Assembly: GCF_009797025.1 (NCBI RefSeq)
Contig: NZ_CP047027.1
Location: forward strand, 806,001-870,000
Length of the DNA stretch: 64,000 nt
Source: Cellulophaga sp. L1A9
GTDB lineage: Bacteria; Bacteroidota; Bacteroidia; Flavobacteriales; Flavobacteriaceae
Direction: 5' to 3'
Both the position numbers and the translations under genes were made by a program. The notes under the pieces were generated by a model. It ran no database searches. It worked only from the letters and a program-made list of their open reading frames with translations, and was not told where the DNA came from. Numbering within the stretch: the first letter of the stretch is position 1; the number at the start of each line of letters is the position of its first letter. Below are positions 35,432 through 44,412 of the stretch, one piece after another.

Positions 35432-35974
35432 ATGAATAAAAAGATGACTATTGTACTAATTAGTATTGCTCTTACCATTTTTGTTATTTACGGATTTTAT
35501 AATGCACAGCAGCTCAAATCCATTGAAATTACAAAATCAATCACCATACAGAAATCAAAAGAAGAGGTATTTGATATGGTTCAATATTTGAATAATTTCC
35601 CCAAATGGTCTCCTTTTCTGGCACAAGATCCAAATCAGAAATATAAGATCACTGGCATTGATGGAACTATCGGCGCAAAATACCATTGGGAAGGCAACAA
35701 AGGTAAGGACCTTGGATTACAAGAAATTGTAAGCATCGCAGAAAATAAATCTATTAAAATGATTTGCGATATACAGAAACCTTTTGTAGCAAAACCTATT
35801 TTTGATTATTCATTTAAAACAACCAACGAAGGTACATTGGTAACGCAAAATTTTCAGCTCGAATCTGGATTAATGGATGCTTTTTTTATGTGGCTTTTTG
35901 GCGTGAAATCTAAAATGGAAAAAACCAACGAACAAGGTTTACAATTGCTCAAAAAATCTCTTGAAAACGTATAA
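35432..35974 (+). CDS. membrane-anchored SRPBCC-family protein
   Basis: 180 residues. One N-terminal membrane helix (MTIVLISIALTIFVIYGF) is followed by a START/SRPBCC domain (SITIQKSKEEVFDMVQYLNNFPKWSPFLAQDP, GTIGAKYHWEGNKGKDLGLQEIV). The fold binds hydrophobic ligands; the ligand is unknown. Its TAA shares one base with the ATG of the next membrane protein (TAATG), so the two are translationally coupled and probably act together. Confidence 0.85.
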   Translation: MNKKMTIVLISIALTIFVIYGFYNAQQLKSIEITKSITIQKSKEEVFDMVQYLNNFPKWSPFLAQDPNQKYKITGIDGTIGAKYHWEGNKGKDLGLQEIVSIAENKSIKMICDIQKPFVAKPIFDYSFKTTNEGTLVTQNFQLESGLMDAFFMWLFGVKSKMEKTNEQGLQLLKKSLENV

Positions 35975-36621
35975 TGATTGAAATGGTCTTTATTACAATT
36001 ACCCTTTTATCTTTACTACTGTTTTATTTAGGTACAGGTAAAATCAAAAAGGTTTTAATCATCAGCATCTTTTGGCTTAGTAGTATCGGTATATTATCCT
36101 TTTATGGTTATTTTGAAAACACAGCAACAACTCCGCCGCGATTTTTCTTTGTTCTGATTGGTAGTATTTTTTTTAGCATATACGTATTGAAAACACTTAA
36201 GACAAAGAAAGCCAATACTACAATGATTCTGCTCTTGCACAGCTTAAGGCTACCTATAGAAATTTGCTTACTGCAACTATATTTTAAAAATCAAATACCC
36301 AAACTCATGACTTTTCTTGGGTATAATTTTGATATTTTTATGGGGATATCTGCCTTAATTATCTTATTATCGATGTATTCTAAGAAGCCATTCCATAGCA
36401 ATAAAATTCTGTATTTTTGGAATATTATCGGTATTATTTTTCTATCTATCATCGTGCTAATTGCCATTTTATCCGCACCATTACCTTTTCAACTATTTGC
36501 TTTTAAACAACCGAATATAGCGCTCACGAAATTTCCATTTGTATTCTTGCCTGCCTTTATTGTCCCTCTTATTTATACATCACATTTTTTAACACTTAGA
36601 AGACTTAAGAACACGTCTTAG
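35974..36621 (+). CDS. multi-pass membrane protein of unknown function
   Basis: 215 residues with about seven hydrophobic helices spread along the length. A conserved-looking central stretch LLLHSLRLPIEICLLQLYFKNQIPKLMTFLGYNFD separates helices 3 and 4. No enzyme motif recognised. It is coupled to the SRPBCC gene through the TAATG overlap. Similar 7-helix proteins are frequent in Bacteroidota and remain uncharacterised. Confidence 0.75.
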   Translation: MIEMVFITITLLSLLLFYLGTGKIKKVLIISIFWLSSIGILSFYGYFENTATTPPRFFFVLIGSIFFSIYVLKTLKTKKANTTMILLLHSLRLPIEICLLQLYFKNQIPKLMTFLGYNFDIFMGISALIILLSMYSKKPFHSNKILYFWNIIGIIFLSIIVLIAILSAPLPFQLFAFKQPNIALTKFPFVFLPAFIVPLIYTSHFLTLRRLKNTS

Positions 36622-36665
36622 TATTTGACAATATTAATTACCGTCAAATCTAAAAGTCATAAAAA

Positions 36666-36681
36666 TGTCGTTGGAACGACA
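36666..36681. promoter_or_regulatory. 16-bp inverted repeat upstream of the XRE regulator
   Basis: TGTCGTT-GG-AACGACA, perfect 7-base arms, ends 50 bases before the start of the HTH-membrane gene. It stands out as GC-rich against the flanking AT-rich DNA and is a good candidate operator, perhaps for the regulator itself. Confidence 0.5.
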
Positions 36682-36731
36682 GTAATGCAGTGTAATTAAT
36701 TGGTTATTTTTAATAAAAATTAAACCCAGTT

Positions 36732-37286
36732 ATGAATTCAATTGCAAATAAAATTATTGAAACAAGAAAAATAAAAGGTTTATCTCAAGAAGAACTTGCT
36801 GAACAATCTAAAATTAGTTTAAGAACACTTCAGCGTATTGAAAATAATGAGAATAATCCTCGTGGAAAAACACTGTCTTTAATATGCAACACACTAGAGT
36901 TAAATCTAGAAGGAATGTTAGCTAGAAACCAAAATCAATCCCCTAACATAGCTACTAAATTTATCGATTTTTTATTTTTTACACTTGCGAATCTGCTATT
37001 AGTTGCATTATTAGGCTTCATGACTATAGATTCACAGGCTAACTTTAACAGCCGGTTTGCCATGGTACTACTCAGTATACTCATCCCTTTATTCATTGTC
37101 AATTTCACCCCGAATATGAGTTCCAATGAGCGCTTATTAAAATTTGGTCTTGGATATCTATTATACTTTATCGCGACACTAAGTATTGCAGGATTTGTAA
37201 CTGGTTTTTTATCAGGATTATTTTTATGTATCCTAATTAATCTATCTATGTTGTATTTTGGCAGTCAATTAATAAATAAAAAATAA
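36732..37286 (+). CDS. XRE-type HTH protein with four C-terminal membrane helices
   Basis: 184 residues. Residues 3-62 are an HTH_3 domain (IIETRKIKGLSQEELAEQSKISLRTLQRIENNENNPRGKTLSLIC). Residues ~75-180 hold about four membrane helices (FLFFTLANLLLVALLGFM, FAMVLLSILIPLFIVNF, and others). The DNA-binding domain is therefore tethered to the inner membrane and may sense a membrane or environmental signal. A 16-bp inverted repeat lies upstream. A GNAT gene follows after 10 bases and is probably co-transcribed. Confidence 0.88.
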   Translation: MNSIANKIIETRKIKGLSQEELAEQSKISLRTLQRIENNENNPRGKTLSLICNTLELNLEGMLARNQNQSPNIATKFIDFLFFTLANLLLVALLGFMTIDSQANFNSRFAMVLLSILIPLFIVNFTPNMSSNERLLKFGLGYLLYFIATLSIAGFVTGFLSGLFLCILINLSMLYFGSQLINKK

Positions 37287-37296
37287 GAGCCAGTTA

Positions 37297-37809
37297 ATGA
37301 AAATTATTAAAGCTACTATTGAAGATAGCAAATTGCTATCGGAAATTGGAAAAGAAGCATTTTTACAAACCCATGGTAAAAGTGCCCCTGAAAAAGATAT
37401 AGCTGCTTTTACAGCTAAATATTATACGGAAGCTGCTTTTTTTGATGAGCTAAATAATCCTGACAACATTTATTATTTAATCTATAGTAATGACTTTGTG
37501 GCTGGGTACTCTAAAATTGCGTTTAACCAAACGCACCCAAATATTCCTGAAAAACACATCACTAAATTGGACCGAATCTATCTGTTACAAGAATTTCATG
37601 GTCAAAATTTAGGAACTGCACTATTCAATCATAACGTTGAATTATCAAAAAAAGAAAACCAATTAGGTCTATGGCTTTATGTATGGACAGAAAATGAAAA
37701 AGCCATTCGCTTCTATAAAAAAAGTGGATTTAAAATTGTGGGATCTCATGATTATCAAATTTCGGAAACCCGTACAAATCCTAACCACATACTATTCTTA
37801 AAATATTAA
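37297..37809 (+). CDS. GNAT-family N-acetyltransferase
   Basis: 170 residues with a full GNAT pattern: an N-terminal IIKATIEDSKLLSEIG, central strands VAGYSKIAF, the cofactor motif LDRIYLLQEFHGQNLGTALFNHNVE, and the C-terminal LWLYVWTENEKAIRFYKKSGFKIVGSHDY. It resembles PaiA/RimI-like small-molecule acetyltransferases; the substrate is unknown. It ends one base before the convergent sterol-desaturase-like gene, with no terminator between. Confidence 0.9.
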   Translation: MKIIKATIEDSKLLSEIGKEAFLQTHGKSAPEKDIAAFTAKYYTEAAFFDELNNPDNIYYLIYSNDFVAGYSKIAFNQTHPNIPEKHITKLDRIYLLQEFHGQNLGTALFNHNVELSKKENQLGLWLYVWTENEKAIRFYKKSGFKIVGSHDYQISETRTNPNHILFLKY

Positions 37810-37810
37810 A

Positions 37811-38641
37811 TTACCTTTCGAGAGTAGTTGGCTTTCTATAGCTATGAAAAGGTTGCTTTAAGAGTGATTTTATAGTTCCGTTTTCCTCTTCATCAGGAAA
37901 TGTATCTACACCGTACACAATAGCATCCCGATCATAGGTCATAAAAGTGCCAAAAATGCGATCCCAAATAGAAAATATATTTCCGTAGTTAGCATCTGTA
38001 TAAGGCAACATATAATGATGGTGTACCTTATGCATATCTGGTGACACCAATACCCAACTCAATATCTCATCTACTTTTTTAGGTAATTTTATATTTGCAT
38101 GGGTAAATTGTGTAGCTATTAAGGATACTGATTGATATAACATAACAACACCAATTGGTGCACCAACCAATACAACACCAAACAATGTAAATACAAAACG
38201 AATAATACTTTCAAAGGGATGATGCCTGTTTGCTGTAGTGGCATCTACATGGTGATCTGTGTGATGCACCAAATGTATCCTCCATAACAATTTTACCTTA
38301 TGCTCCGTATAATGCGCTAAGTAAGCACCAAAAAAATCTAATAGCAACACCCCTAAAACAACATAGGCCCAGAAAGGTAATGGAAGCCAATTAATAATGC
38401 CAAAATTGGCTTTTACCGTCCAGTCACTAGTTTTTAATAACAGAAAAGCTAATGCAAGATTTATGAGAACTGTTGTTACTGTAAAGAACAAGTTTGGCAA
38501 GGCATGTTTCCACTTTTTATACTTAAAAAATACTAAAGGAATAGCGCCTTCTAAGAACCAAAAAAATGAAATTCCACCAACTAAAAGTAGTGATCGGTGC
38601 AAAGAAGGTATCGTTTCAAAGTAATGTATAAGTGCTTCCAT
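37811..38641 (-). CDS. sterol desaturase/fatty-acid hydroxylase-family membrane protein
   Basis: 276 residues with about four membrane helices and the di-iron histidine clusters of the family: HYTEHKVKLLWRIHLVHHTDHHVDATTANRHHPFE and, after further helices, MHKVHHHYMLPY. The terminal region DANYGNIFSIWDRIFGTFM is typical. It probably hydroxylates or desaturates a lipid in the inner membrane. Bacteroidota relatives act on hopanoids, carotenoids or fatty acids, and the substrate here cannot be told. Confidence 0.92.
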   Translation of the reverse strand: MEALIHYFETIPSLHRSLLLVGGISFFWFLEGAIPLVFFKYKKWKHALPNLFFTVTTVLINLALAFLLLKTSDWTVKANFGIINWLPLPFWAYVVLGVLLLDFFGAYLAHYTEHKVKLLWRIHLVHHTDHHVDATTANRHHPFESIIRFVFTLFGVVLVGAPIGVVMLYQSVSLIATQFTHANIKLPKKVDEILSWVLVSPDMHKVHHHYMLPYTDANYGNIFSIWDRIFGTFMTYDRDAIVYGVDTFPDEEENGTIKSLLKQPFHSYRKPTTLER

Positions 38642-38687
38642 CTGTTTAAATATATAAAATTAAACCGAAAAGAGCGCTAACAGACAC

Positions 38688-39179
38688 TTACCCAATACGC
38701 TTCTTCATTTCCTCTACGATATTATATGCTGCTGGGCATATAGCTACATTTTTAATCGTCAAATTACTAATTTGCTGAAACTTTTTACGATCTGTATGTG
38801 GGAATTCCCTACATGCTTTTGGCCGTACATCATAAATAGAACAGTAATTATCTGCCCCTAAAAAGGTACACGGCACCTGTTGTAACACATAATCATTCTC
38901 GTCATCTATGCGCAAGTATTGATCTATAAATTGCTGTGGTTTTTGCCTGAAATGTTTTGAAATACGTTCAACATCTGCATTTGTAAATAACGGACCCGTA
39001 GTTTTACAACAGTTGGCACATTCCAAACAATCTGTACGTTCAAATTCGTTTTCATGCAACTCTTGCATGAGGTAATCCAAATTTTTAGGTGTTTTCTTCT
39101 TTAGCTTAGCAAAGAATTTTTTATTCTCATTCTGCTTGTCTTTTGCAAGCTTCGGGAGTTGCGCAATAAATTCTTTCAT
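38688..39179 (-). CDS. YkgJ-family cysteine-cluster protein
   Basis: 163 residues. The cysteine pattern of the family is complete: CLECANCCKTTGPLF in the first half and CTFLGADNYCSIYDVRPKACREFPH in the second, with a further C in VAICPAAYN. It probably binds zinc or an Fe-S cluster; its biological role is unclear. Its ATG overlaps the stop of the DUF2059 gene by one base (39179), giving translational coupling. Confidence 0.92.
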   Translation of the reverse strand: MKEFIAQLPKLAKDKQNENKKFFAKLKKKTPKNLDYLMQELHENEFERTDCLECANCCKTTGPLFTNADVERISKHFRQKPQQFIDQYLRIDDENDYVLQQVPCTFLGADNYCSIYDVRPKACREFPHTDRKKFQQISNLTIKNVAICPAAYNIVEEMKKRIG

Positions 39180-39694
39180 TATTTTAACATGCTTAAAGCT
39201 GTTTCATACAGGTCTCTACTCCACCCCTCTGAAACCTTAGCAATTTCAGTTGCAAGAATGGGTTGCTTTTCCATGATTGTTTTACCCGTTTCTGTTCCGT
39301 AAAAATCATTTACCTCTTTTTTTTGTGCTTCCGTTAATTTTGCTCCATCAGCTACCAACTGTTTCCCTGCATCAGAAGTATAAAATAAATTCATTTTTTT
39401 TATTTCCTCGTGTGTAAAATTTTTCTCATATACTGGAGCTAATTGCATCAGTATTTCATTCACATGCTTTTCTTTATTCGCTTCCAAATAATCCCAACCT
39501 GTTGCGTTTTCTTCTGTTTTCGGAAACTGGTTCCCTAACATCTTCAATAATTCATCATACGCATAATTGTACTGCTTTGCAGTTCCATTACTCTTAATAT
39601 ACGTCAACACATCTTCTTGAAAAGTAGCTTCTTGTCCGCAGCTTGATAAGGTAATCAATAGAAAAATTGCTGAAATATTTTTTATTAGTTTCAT
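39179..39694 (-). CDS. DUF2059 lipoprotein
   Basis: 171 residues. Signal MKLIKNISAIFLLITLSSC gives lipid Cys19. The helical DUF2059 pattern follows: VYEKNFTHEEIKKMNLFYTSDAGKQLVADGAKLTEAQKK, then FYGTETGKTIMEKQPILATEIAK. The family has no firmly assigned function. It precedes and is coupled to the YkgJ gene, although one product is exported and the other cytoplasmic. Confidence 0.88.
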   Translation of the reverse strand: MKLIKNISAIFLLITLSSCGQEATFQEDVLTYIKSNGTAKQYNYAYDELLKMLGNQFPKTEENATGWDYLEANKEKHVNEILMQLAPVYEKNFTHEEIKKMNLFYTSDAGKQLVADGAKLTEAQKKEVNDFYGTETGKTIMEKQPILATEIAKVSEGWSRDLYETALSMLK

Positions 39695-39758
39695 CTGGTC
39701 GTGTTTTATTTTTGTTAATGGGTTAAAATGCTGAATTTTGCTGCAAATTACAAATTAA

Positions 39759-40466
39759 ATGCAAACTGATATTTTAGGCGAAGCTGTTTTAGATTTTCAA
39801 AATGGAAACTACACTACAGATATTAAAACCTATTCATCATTGGATGAGGAAGATATAATCCCTATTCCCTATTTATTCCGCTCCTATAAAGAAATGCCTT
39901 CTTTAGAAAAAAAAGCATTACAACTTGCTAAAGGGGCTATTTTAGATATTGGTTGTGGTGCAGGAAGCCATAGTCTGTACCTGCAAGAAAATGGCAAAAA
40001 TGTAACTGCTTTAGACGCTTCTAATGGCGCCATAGAAGTTTGCAAAGCAAGAGGCATTAAAAATACTTTGTGTATTAATCTTTTTGAGTATCAAGGTAAA
40101 AAGTTTGACACACTCCTTCTTTTAATGAATGGTATAGGTTTAGCTGGTAAGTTAAATCAGGTTAATAAATTTTTTACGCAATTAAAAACATTCCTAAATC
40201 CAAATGGTCAAATCCTATTAGACTCAACCGATCTTTTATATATGTTTGACGAAGATGAAGATGGCGGCTATTGGATTCCAGATGTTGAATATTATGGAGA
40301 AGTATCGTTTGTAATGGAATACAAATCTAAAAAAAGCGATTCTTTTAACTGGTTATACCTAGATTACAACACATTACAAAGAGCTGCCGTTGCTAATAAT
40401 TTTAAATGTGAGCTTATAAAAGACGGCGAACATTTTGATTATTTAGCTAAACTTACCTTAAAATAA
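39759..40466 (+). CDS. class I SAM-dependent methyltransferase
   Basis: 235 residues. Motif I is AILDIGCGAGSHSLYLQENG, followed by VTALDASNGAIEVCKARGIKN (acidic residue of strand 2), FDTLLLLMNGIGLAG (strand 4), and FLNPNGQILLDSTD (strand 5). The C-terminal part (YWIPDVEYYGEVSFVMEYKSKKSDSFNWLYLDYNTL) is of the small-molecule type. The substrate is unknown. It diverges from the DUF2059/YkgJ pair and is separate from the metalloprotease downstream. Confidence 0.9.
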   Translation: MQTDILGEAVLDFQNGNYTTDIKTYSSLDEEDIIPIPYLFRSYKEMPSLEKKALQLAKGAILDIGCGAGSHSLYLQENGKNVTALDASNGAIEVCKARGIKNTLCINLFEYQGKKFDTLLLLMNGIGLAGKLNQVNKFFTQLKTFLNPNGQILLDSTDLLYMFDEDEDGGYWIPDVEYYGEVSFVMEYKSKKSDSFNWLYLDYNTLQRAAVANNFKCELIKDGEHFDYLAKLTLK

Positions 40467-40529
40467 CAATAGTTTTTTTGTAAATACGTTATTTTAGTTG
40501 ATCGATGATATAATTTGATACATGACGTT

Positions 40530-41360
40530 ATGAAAAAAAGTTTCCCCGTTGTTCTTTTATTAGCCTTATTTATTTTTGTTAATTGCTCTAAAAGTACAAG
40601 TACAGACACCGAAAATTCTGGATCCACAGATCCAAACGAAACGGTGAATAAAATCCCAAATTTACAAAGCACGGGAGACTCTGCTAATGATTTTTTATCC
40701 AACACAAATTTTGATAAACTTTTAATCGAAATAGGCTATGTAACTGGATTTAAACCAGATGAAACAGCTATTGACGATTTCATTGAGTTTATTAAAGAGA
40801 CTACTTTTAAAGAAAGCGTTGAGATTCAATACTTAGAATTAAGCTCTTCTGGAAAAGAGAATCTAACGATAAATGAAGTAGATGATATTATCCAAGAAGA
40901 AAGAACAGCCTACAATACAGACGACACTTTAGCTCTTTTTATCTATTTTTCTGATGCCCCTTCTGATGAGGATGAACCTGAAGAAGATTTGGTAACTTTA
41001 GGAGCTGCGTTTAGAAATACGTCTTTAGTTATTTATGAATCTACAATCATAGATTTAGCAAACAAATCATTTCGTGTAGACATTGCTACTGTTGAAACTG
41101 CAACCTTACATCATGAACTTGGGCATTTACTTGGTTTGGTAAATATTGGCACCGAAATGGTGAACCCACATGAAGGTACTTTTACAAATGAAGATGGCAT
41201 AGAAACACCAAGTCAACACTGTAACCAAGAGGGTTGTTTAATGCTTGCTGAACTAGAGTTTGGAGCCGCAATGAGCAAAATGATTACTGCAAAAAACGGG
41301 CAAGTTCCAGAACTTGACACCGAATGTTTATTAGATTTAAAGGCCAATGGCGGAAGATAG
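40530..41360 (+). CDS. zinc metalloprotease lipoprotein
   Basis: 276 residues from the ATG at 40530; a TTG five codons earlier is a less likely start. Signal MKKSFPVVLLLALFIFVNC gives a lipid Cys near 19. A Ser/Thr-rich tether follows, then a catalytic domain with HHELGHLLGLVNIG (HExxH), an insertion, and QHCNQEGCLMLAELEFG, where a Met-turn-like CLM follows the site as in metzincin-type folds. It is probably exposed on the cell surface or in the periplasm. The target is unknown. It ends at a strong convergent terminator. Confidence 0.82.
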   Translation: MKKSFPVVLLLALFIFVNCSKSTSTDTENSGSTDPNETVNKIPNLQSTGDSANDFLSNTNFDKLLIEIGYVTGFKPDETAIDDFIEFIKETTFKESVEIQYLELSSSGKENLTINEVDDIIQEERTAYNTDDTLALFIYFSDAPSDEDEPEEDLVTLGAAFRNTSLVIYESTIIDLANKSFRVDIATVETATLHHELGHLLGLVNIGTEMVNPHEGTFTNEDGIETPSQHCNQEGCLMLAELEFGAAMSKMITAKNGQVPELDTECLLDLKANGGR

Positions 41361-41368
41361 TCTAACAT

Positions 41369-41419
41369 AAAAAAAAGTCCAAAAGATCTGTTTTAATAGA
41401 TTTTTTGGACTTTTTTTTT
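41369..41419. terminator. bidirectional terminator between metalloprotease and queE
   Basis: A run of A, AGTCCAAAAGATCT, an 8-base loop, AGATTTTTTGGACT and a run of T. The arms pair except for one G-U. It serves both convergent genes. Confidence 0.85.
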
Positions 41420-41441
41420 AATAGCTAAACTTCACGCTATT

Positions 41442-42074
41442 TTAAGGGATATTTAAATACTTATGCGTTTGTAAAGAAACTTTCCACTTTGGATTTTTCA
41501 TCACATAATCTACAATAAGTGGCACCATTTTGTCACGAACACTCCATTCTGGTTGTAAATACAAAATACAATCTTTATTCGTTTTGGCAGCTTGTTCTTC
41601 TGCGAAGATAAAGTCATGCTTATTAAAAATGATCATTTTTAATTCATGTGCTTCATCGTATATTCTTCCTTCTGGCAATTTATTTTTCTTGGGAGAAAGG
41701 CAAATCCAATCCCACTCCCCAGATAGCGGATACGCACCGGAAGTTTCAATATGCGTCTGAAGATTTCTTGCTTTTAGACCCTTTGTTAAAGGTCCCATAT
41801 CCCAAGTTAGTGGCTCTCCACCTGTTATAACAATGGTATCAGAATATTTTGCTGCATTAGAAATAATAGTTTCCGTAGCTGTTGGCGGGTGCGTATCTGC
41901 ATTCCAGCTTTCTTTTACATCACACCAGTGGCAGCCAACATCACAACCACCCACACGAATAAAATAAGCAGCGGTGCCTTTATGAAAACCTTCTCCCTGA
42001 ATTGTATAAAACTCTTCCATTAAAGGCAACATTTCGCCTTTATTGACCAATGCCAACACATCATTATCTACCAT
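41442..42074 (-). CDS. queE: 7-carboxy-7-deazaguanine synthase (radical SAM)
   Basis: A 210-residue radical SAM enzyme converting 6-carboxytetrahydropterin to 7-carboxy-7-deazaguanine in queuosine/preQ0 synthesis. The cluster-binding motif is GGCDVGCHWCDVKESW (CxxxCxxC). The N-terminal FYTIQGEGFHKGTAAYFIR and ITGGEPLTWD are diagnostic. I prefer the ATG at 42072-42074 over one five codons upstream, because a TATCTTTG -7 box (42079-42086 on the minus strand) overlaps the longer reading and would start transcription near the shorter one. No other queuosine gene is adjacent. Confidence 0.94.
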   Translation of the reverse strand: MVDNDVLALVNKGEMLPLMEEFYTIQGEGFHKGTAAYFIRVGGCDVGCHWCDVKESWNADTHPPTATETIISNAAKYSDTIVITGGEPLTWDMGPLTKGLKARNLQTHIETSGAYPLSGEWDWICLSPKKNKLPEGRIYDEAHELKMIIFNKHDFIFAEEQAAKTNKDCILYLQPEWSVRDKMVPLIVDYVMKNPKWKVSLQTHKYLNIP

Positions 42075-42078
42075 CCTG

Positions 42079-42086
42079 CAAAGATA
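42079..42086 (-). promoter_or_regulatory. TATCTTTG -7 box of queE
   Basis: An exact TAnnTTTG match on the minus strand, 4 bases before the preferred ATG. It implies a leaderless or nearly leaderless message and argues against the upstream start. Confidence 0.45.
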
Positions 42087-42202
42087 CATTTTACTTCTGA
42101 AATTAGCGCATAACAGCCAAATTTGTCCTTACAGAGATCTAAGAAAGATTACATTTTCAAAGTTGCCGAAAAAACCCTTATTTTTATACAAAATTAACTT
42201 CA

Positions 42203-43714
42203 ATGAGTACCAAAGACGAATTCCTCTCCTACATAGAGGAAGGCTACAAAACAAAAGGGGAATTTATAACTATGGGATCTGCTATTTTAGAAGGAGAAAC
42301 CGTAACCAATGCTTTTGTTAAAATACCTTTAAAAACCTTAAACAGACATGGTTTAATTGCAGGCGCAACCGGTACTGGAAAGACAAAAACACTTCAAGTT
42401 CTCGCTGAAAATCTTTCAGAAAAAGGCATTCCTGTTATGCTTATGGATTTAAAAGGAGATTTGAGTGGCTTAGCACAACCAAGTCCTGGGCATGCAAAAA
42501 TTGATGAACGCCATGCTAAAATTGGTATCCCATTTACAGCTAAAGGTTTTCCTGTTGAAATCTTATCGCTTTCTGAGCAAGACGGTGTAAAACTACGAGC
42601 AACTGTTTCTGAATTTGGCCCAATTCTACTTTCTAGAATTCTAGACCTTTCTGAAACACAAGAAGGTATTGTTGCTGTAATTTTTAAATATTGCGATGAT
42701 AACAAATTACCTCTTTTAGATTTAAAAGATTTTAAAAAAGTACTTCAGTATGCTACCGACGGCGGTAAAGAAGAATTTAAAGAAAATTACGGACGTATAA
42801 GCACCAGCTCAACAGGTACTATTCTCCGAAAAGTTATAGAATTAGAACAGCAAGGTGCCGAGCTTTTCTTTGGTGAAAAATCATTTGACGTTAATGATTT
42901 AACCCGAATTGACGAAAATGGAAACGGCTATATTAACATCTTACGATTAACAGATATCCAAGATCGACCAAAATTATTTTCAACTTTTATGTTGAGTTTA
43001 TTGGCCGAAATATATAGTACTTTCCCTGAGCAAGGCGATAGTGACAAACCTGAATTAGTGTTGTTTATTGATGAAGCCCATTTAATTTTTGACGAGGCAT
43101 CAAAAGCACTTATCAACCAGATAGAAAATATTGTAAAACTTATCCGTTCTAAAGGAATCGGAATTTACTTTGTCACACAAAACCCTACAGATGTACCCAA
43201 TGATGTTTTAGCTCAATTAGGTCTAAAAGTACAGCATGCTTTAAGAGCCTTCACAGCAAGAGATAGAAAAGCCATTAAACTTACTGCCGAAAATTATCCT
43301 GAATCTGAATATTACGATACCAAAGAAATATTAACTTCTTTAGGAATAGGAGAAGCATTAATCTCTGCATTAGATGAAAAAGGACGCCCTACACCTCTAG
43401 CTGCTACTATGCTAAGAGCTCCTATGAGCCGTATGGATATTTTAACAGACGAAGAATTGAATGTGCTTGTTAAAAAATCTAAATTGGTAAAGAAATATGA
43501 AGATATTATTGACCGCGAAAGTGCTTATGAGCTTCTAAATGAGAAAATAGAAAAGGCAGAAGCCCTTGCAGAAGAAGAGAAAGAAAAGCCCAAAACTACA
43601 CGATCTACTTCAAGAAGCAGAACAAGTACGAGACAAAACCCCATAATAAAAGTACTCACGAGTGCTACATTTATACGAGGAGTTTTAGGCGTCCTAAAAA
43701 AAGTAATGCGTTAA
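42203..43714 (+). CDS. HerA-like helicase/ATPase of the DUF853 (YjgR) family
   Basis: 503 residues. Walker A is GLIAGATGTGKTKTLQ at about residue 54. The family's LKGDLSGLAQPSPGH follows, then Walker B LVLFIDEAHLIF, and further on KGIGIYFVTQNPTDVPNDVLAQLGLKVQHALRAFTARDRKAIK with arginine-finger candidates. The C-terminus is basic and Ser/Arg-rich (TTRSTSRSRTSTRQ). The family is related to HerA/FtsK motor ATPases, but its role is not established; no NurA-type partner is nearby. It is probably cytoplasmic. Confidence 0.92.
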   Translation: MSTKDEFLSYIEEGYKTKGEFITMGSAILEGETVTNAFVKIPLKTLNRHGLIAGATGTGKTKTLQVLAENLSEKGIPVMLMDLKGDLSGLAQPSPGHAKIDERHAKIGIPFTAKGFPVEILSLSEQDGVKLRATVSEFGPILLSRILDLSETQEGIVAVIFKYCDDNKLPLLDLKDFKKVLQYATDGGKEEFKENYGRISTSSTGTILRKVIELEQQGAELFFGEKSFDVNDLTRIDENGNGYINILRLTDIQDRPKLFSTFMLSLLAEIYSTFPEQGDSDKPELVLFIDEAHLIFDEASKALINQIENIVKLIRSKGIGIYFVTQNPTDVPNDVLAQLGLKVQHALRAFTARDRKAIKLTAENYPESEYYDTKEILTSLGIGEALISALDEKGRPTPLAATMLRAPMSRMDILTDEELNVLVKKSKLVKKYEDIIDRESAYELLNEKIEKAEALAEEEKEKPKTTRSTSRSRTSTRQNPIIKVLTSATFIRGVLGVLKKVMR

Positions 43715-43751
43715 AACAAAAATCATTTAAAAAAATAATTCAATCTTACGA

Positions 43752-44375
43752 ATGAAAAAAATATTATCTCTTGCTTTCACAGCAACTTCTTTATTATTCT
43801 TAAACTGCGAATCTCTTGATACCAAATTTAAAATCGGCACCGGAGTTATTGGTCAACTTACCAAAGACACCAAGATAACCGATCTTGAAACAATTTATGC
43901 GGAAGATTCAATTGTGGCCGAAGATGGTATTCCTAATATAAAATTACAATTAGGGTTAAAAAATGAGATATTAAATGATGATGTTATTGACACCACAAAC
44001 ACTATAAAATCTAATTTTATCTACAATAAGATAGACATCTATGAAAAAGGTGGTAAGCAACTTTTATCGCTAACTCCTACAAGAGATAGTATTCCTAAAA
44101 TAGAAAATATTAGAATCTACGATCCTCGTTATGTTACAGACAAAGGTATTTCTACCATGAGTACTTTTAAAGATATTAAAGAGAAATACAGCATAAAAAA
44201 AATCATTACGTCCATGAATAATGTGGTAATTTTACTTAAAGATTCTGGATTGTATTTTACCATAGACAAACAGGAATTACCCTCTAGCCTTCGGTATGAT
44301 TCTAGTGCAAATATTGAAGAAGTACAGATTCCTGATGCAGCAAAAATCAAATATATGATGCTTGCCTGGGAATAA
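43752..44375 (+). CDS. lipoprotein of unknown function
   Basis: 207 residues with a signal ending LLFLNC (lipid Cys about 19). The mature part is a mixed alpha/beta domain with many Asp/Lys residues (KIGTGVIGQLTKDTKITDLETIYAEDS, SGLYFTIDKQELPSSLRY). No recognised family. It follows the HerA-like gene by 37 bases and may share its transcript, though the products act in different compartments. Confidence 0.75.
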   Translation: MKKILSLAFTATSLLFLNCESLDTKFKIGTGVIGQLTKDTKITDLETIYAEDSIVAEDGIPNIKLQLGLKNEILNDDVIDTTNTIKSNFIYNKIDIYEKGGKQLLSLTPTRDSIPKIENIRIYDPRYVTDKGISTMSTFKDIKEKYSIKKIITSMNNVVILLKDSGLYFTIDKQELPSSLRYDSSANIEEVQIPDAAKIKYMMLAWE

Positions 44376-44412
44376 TAAATAGATAGGCTATAATTACTTT
44401 TATAAATAAATT

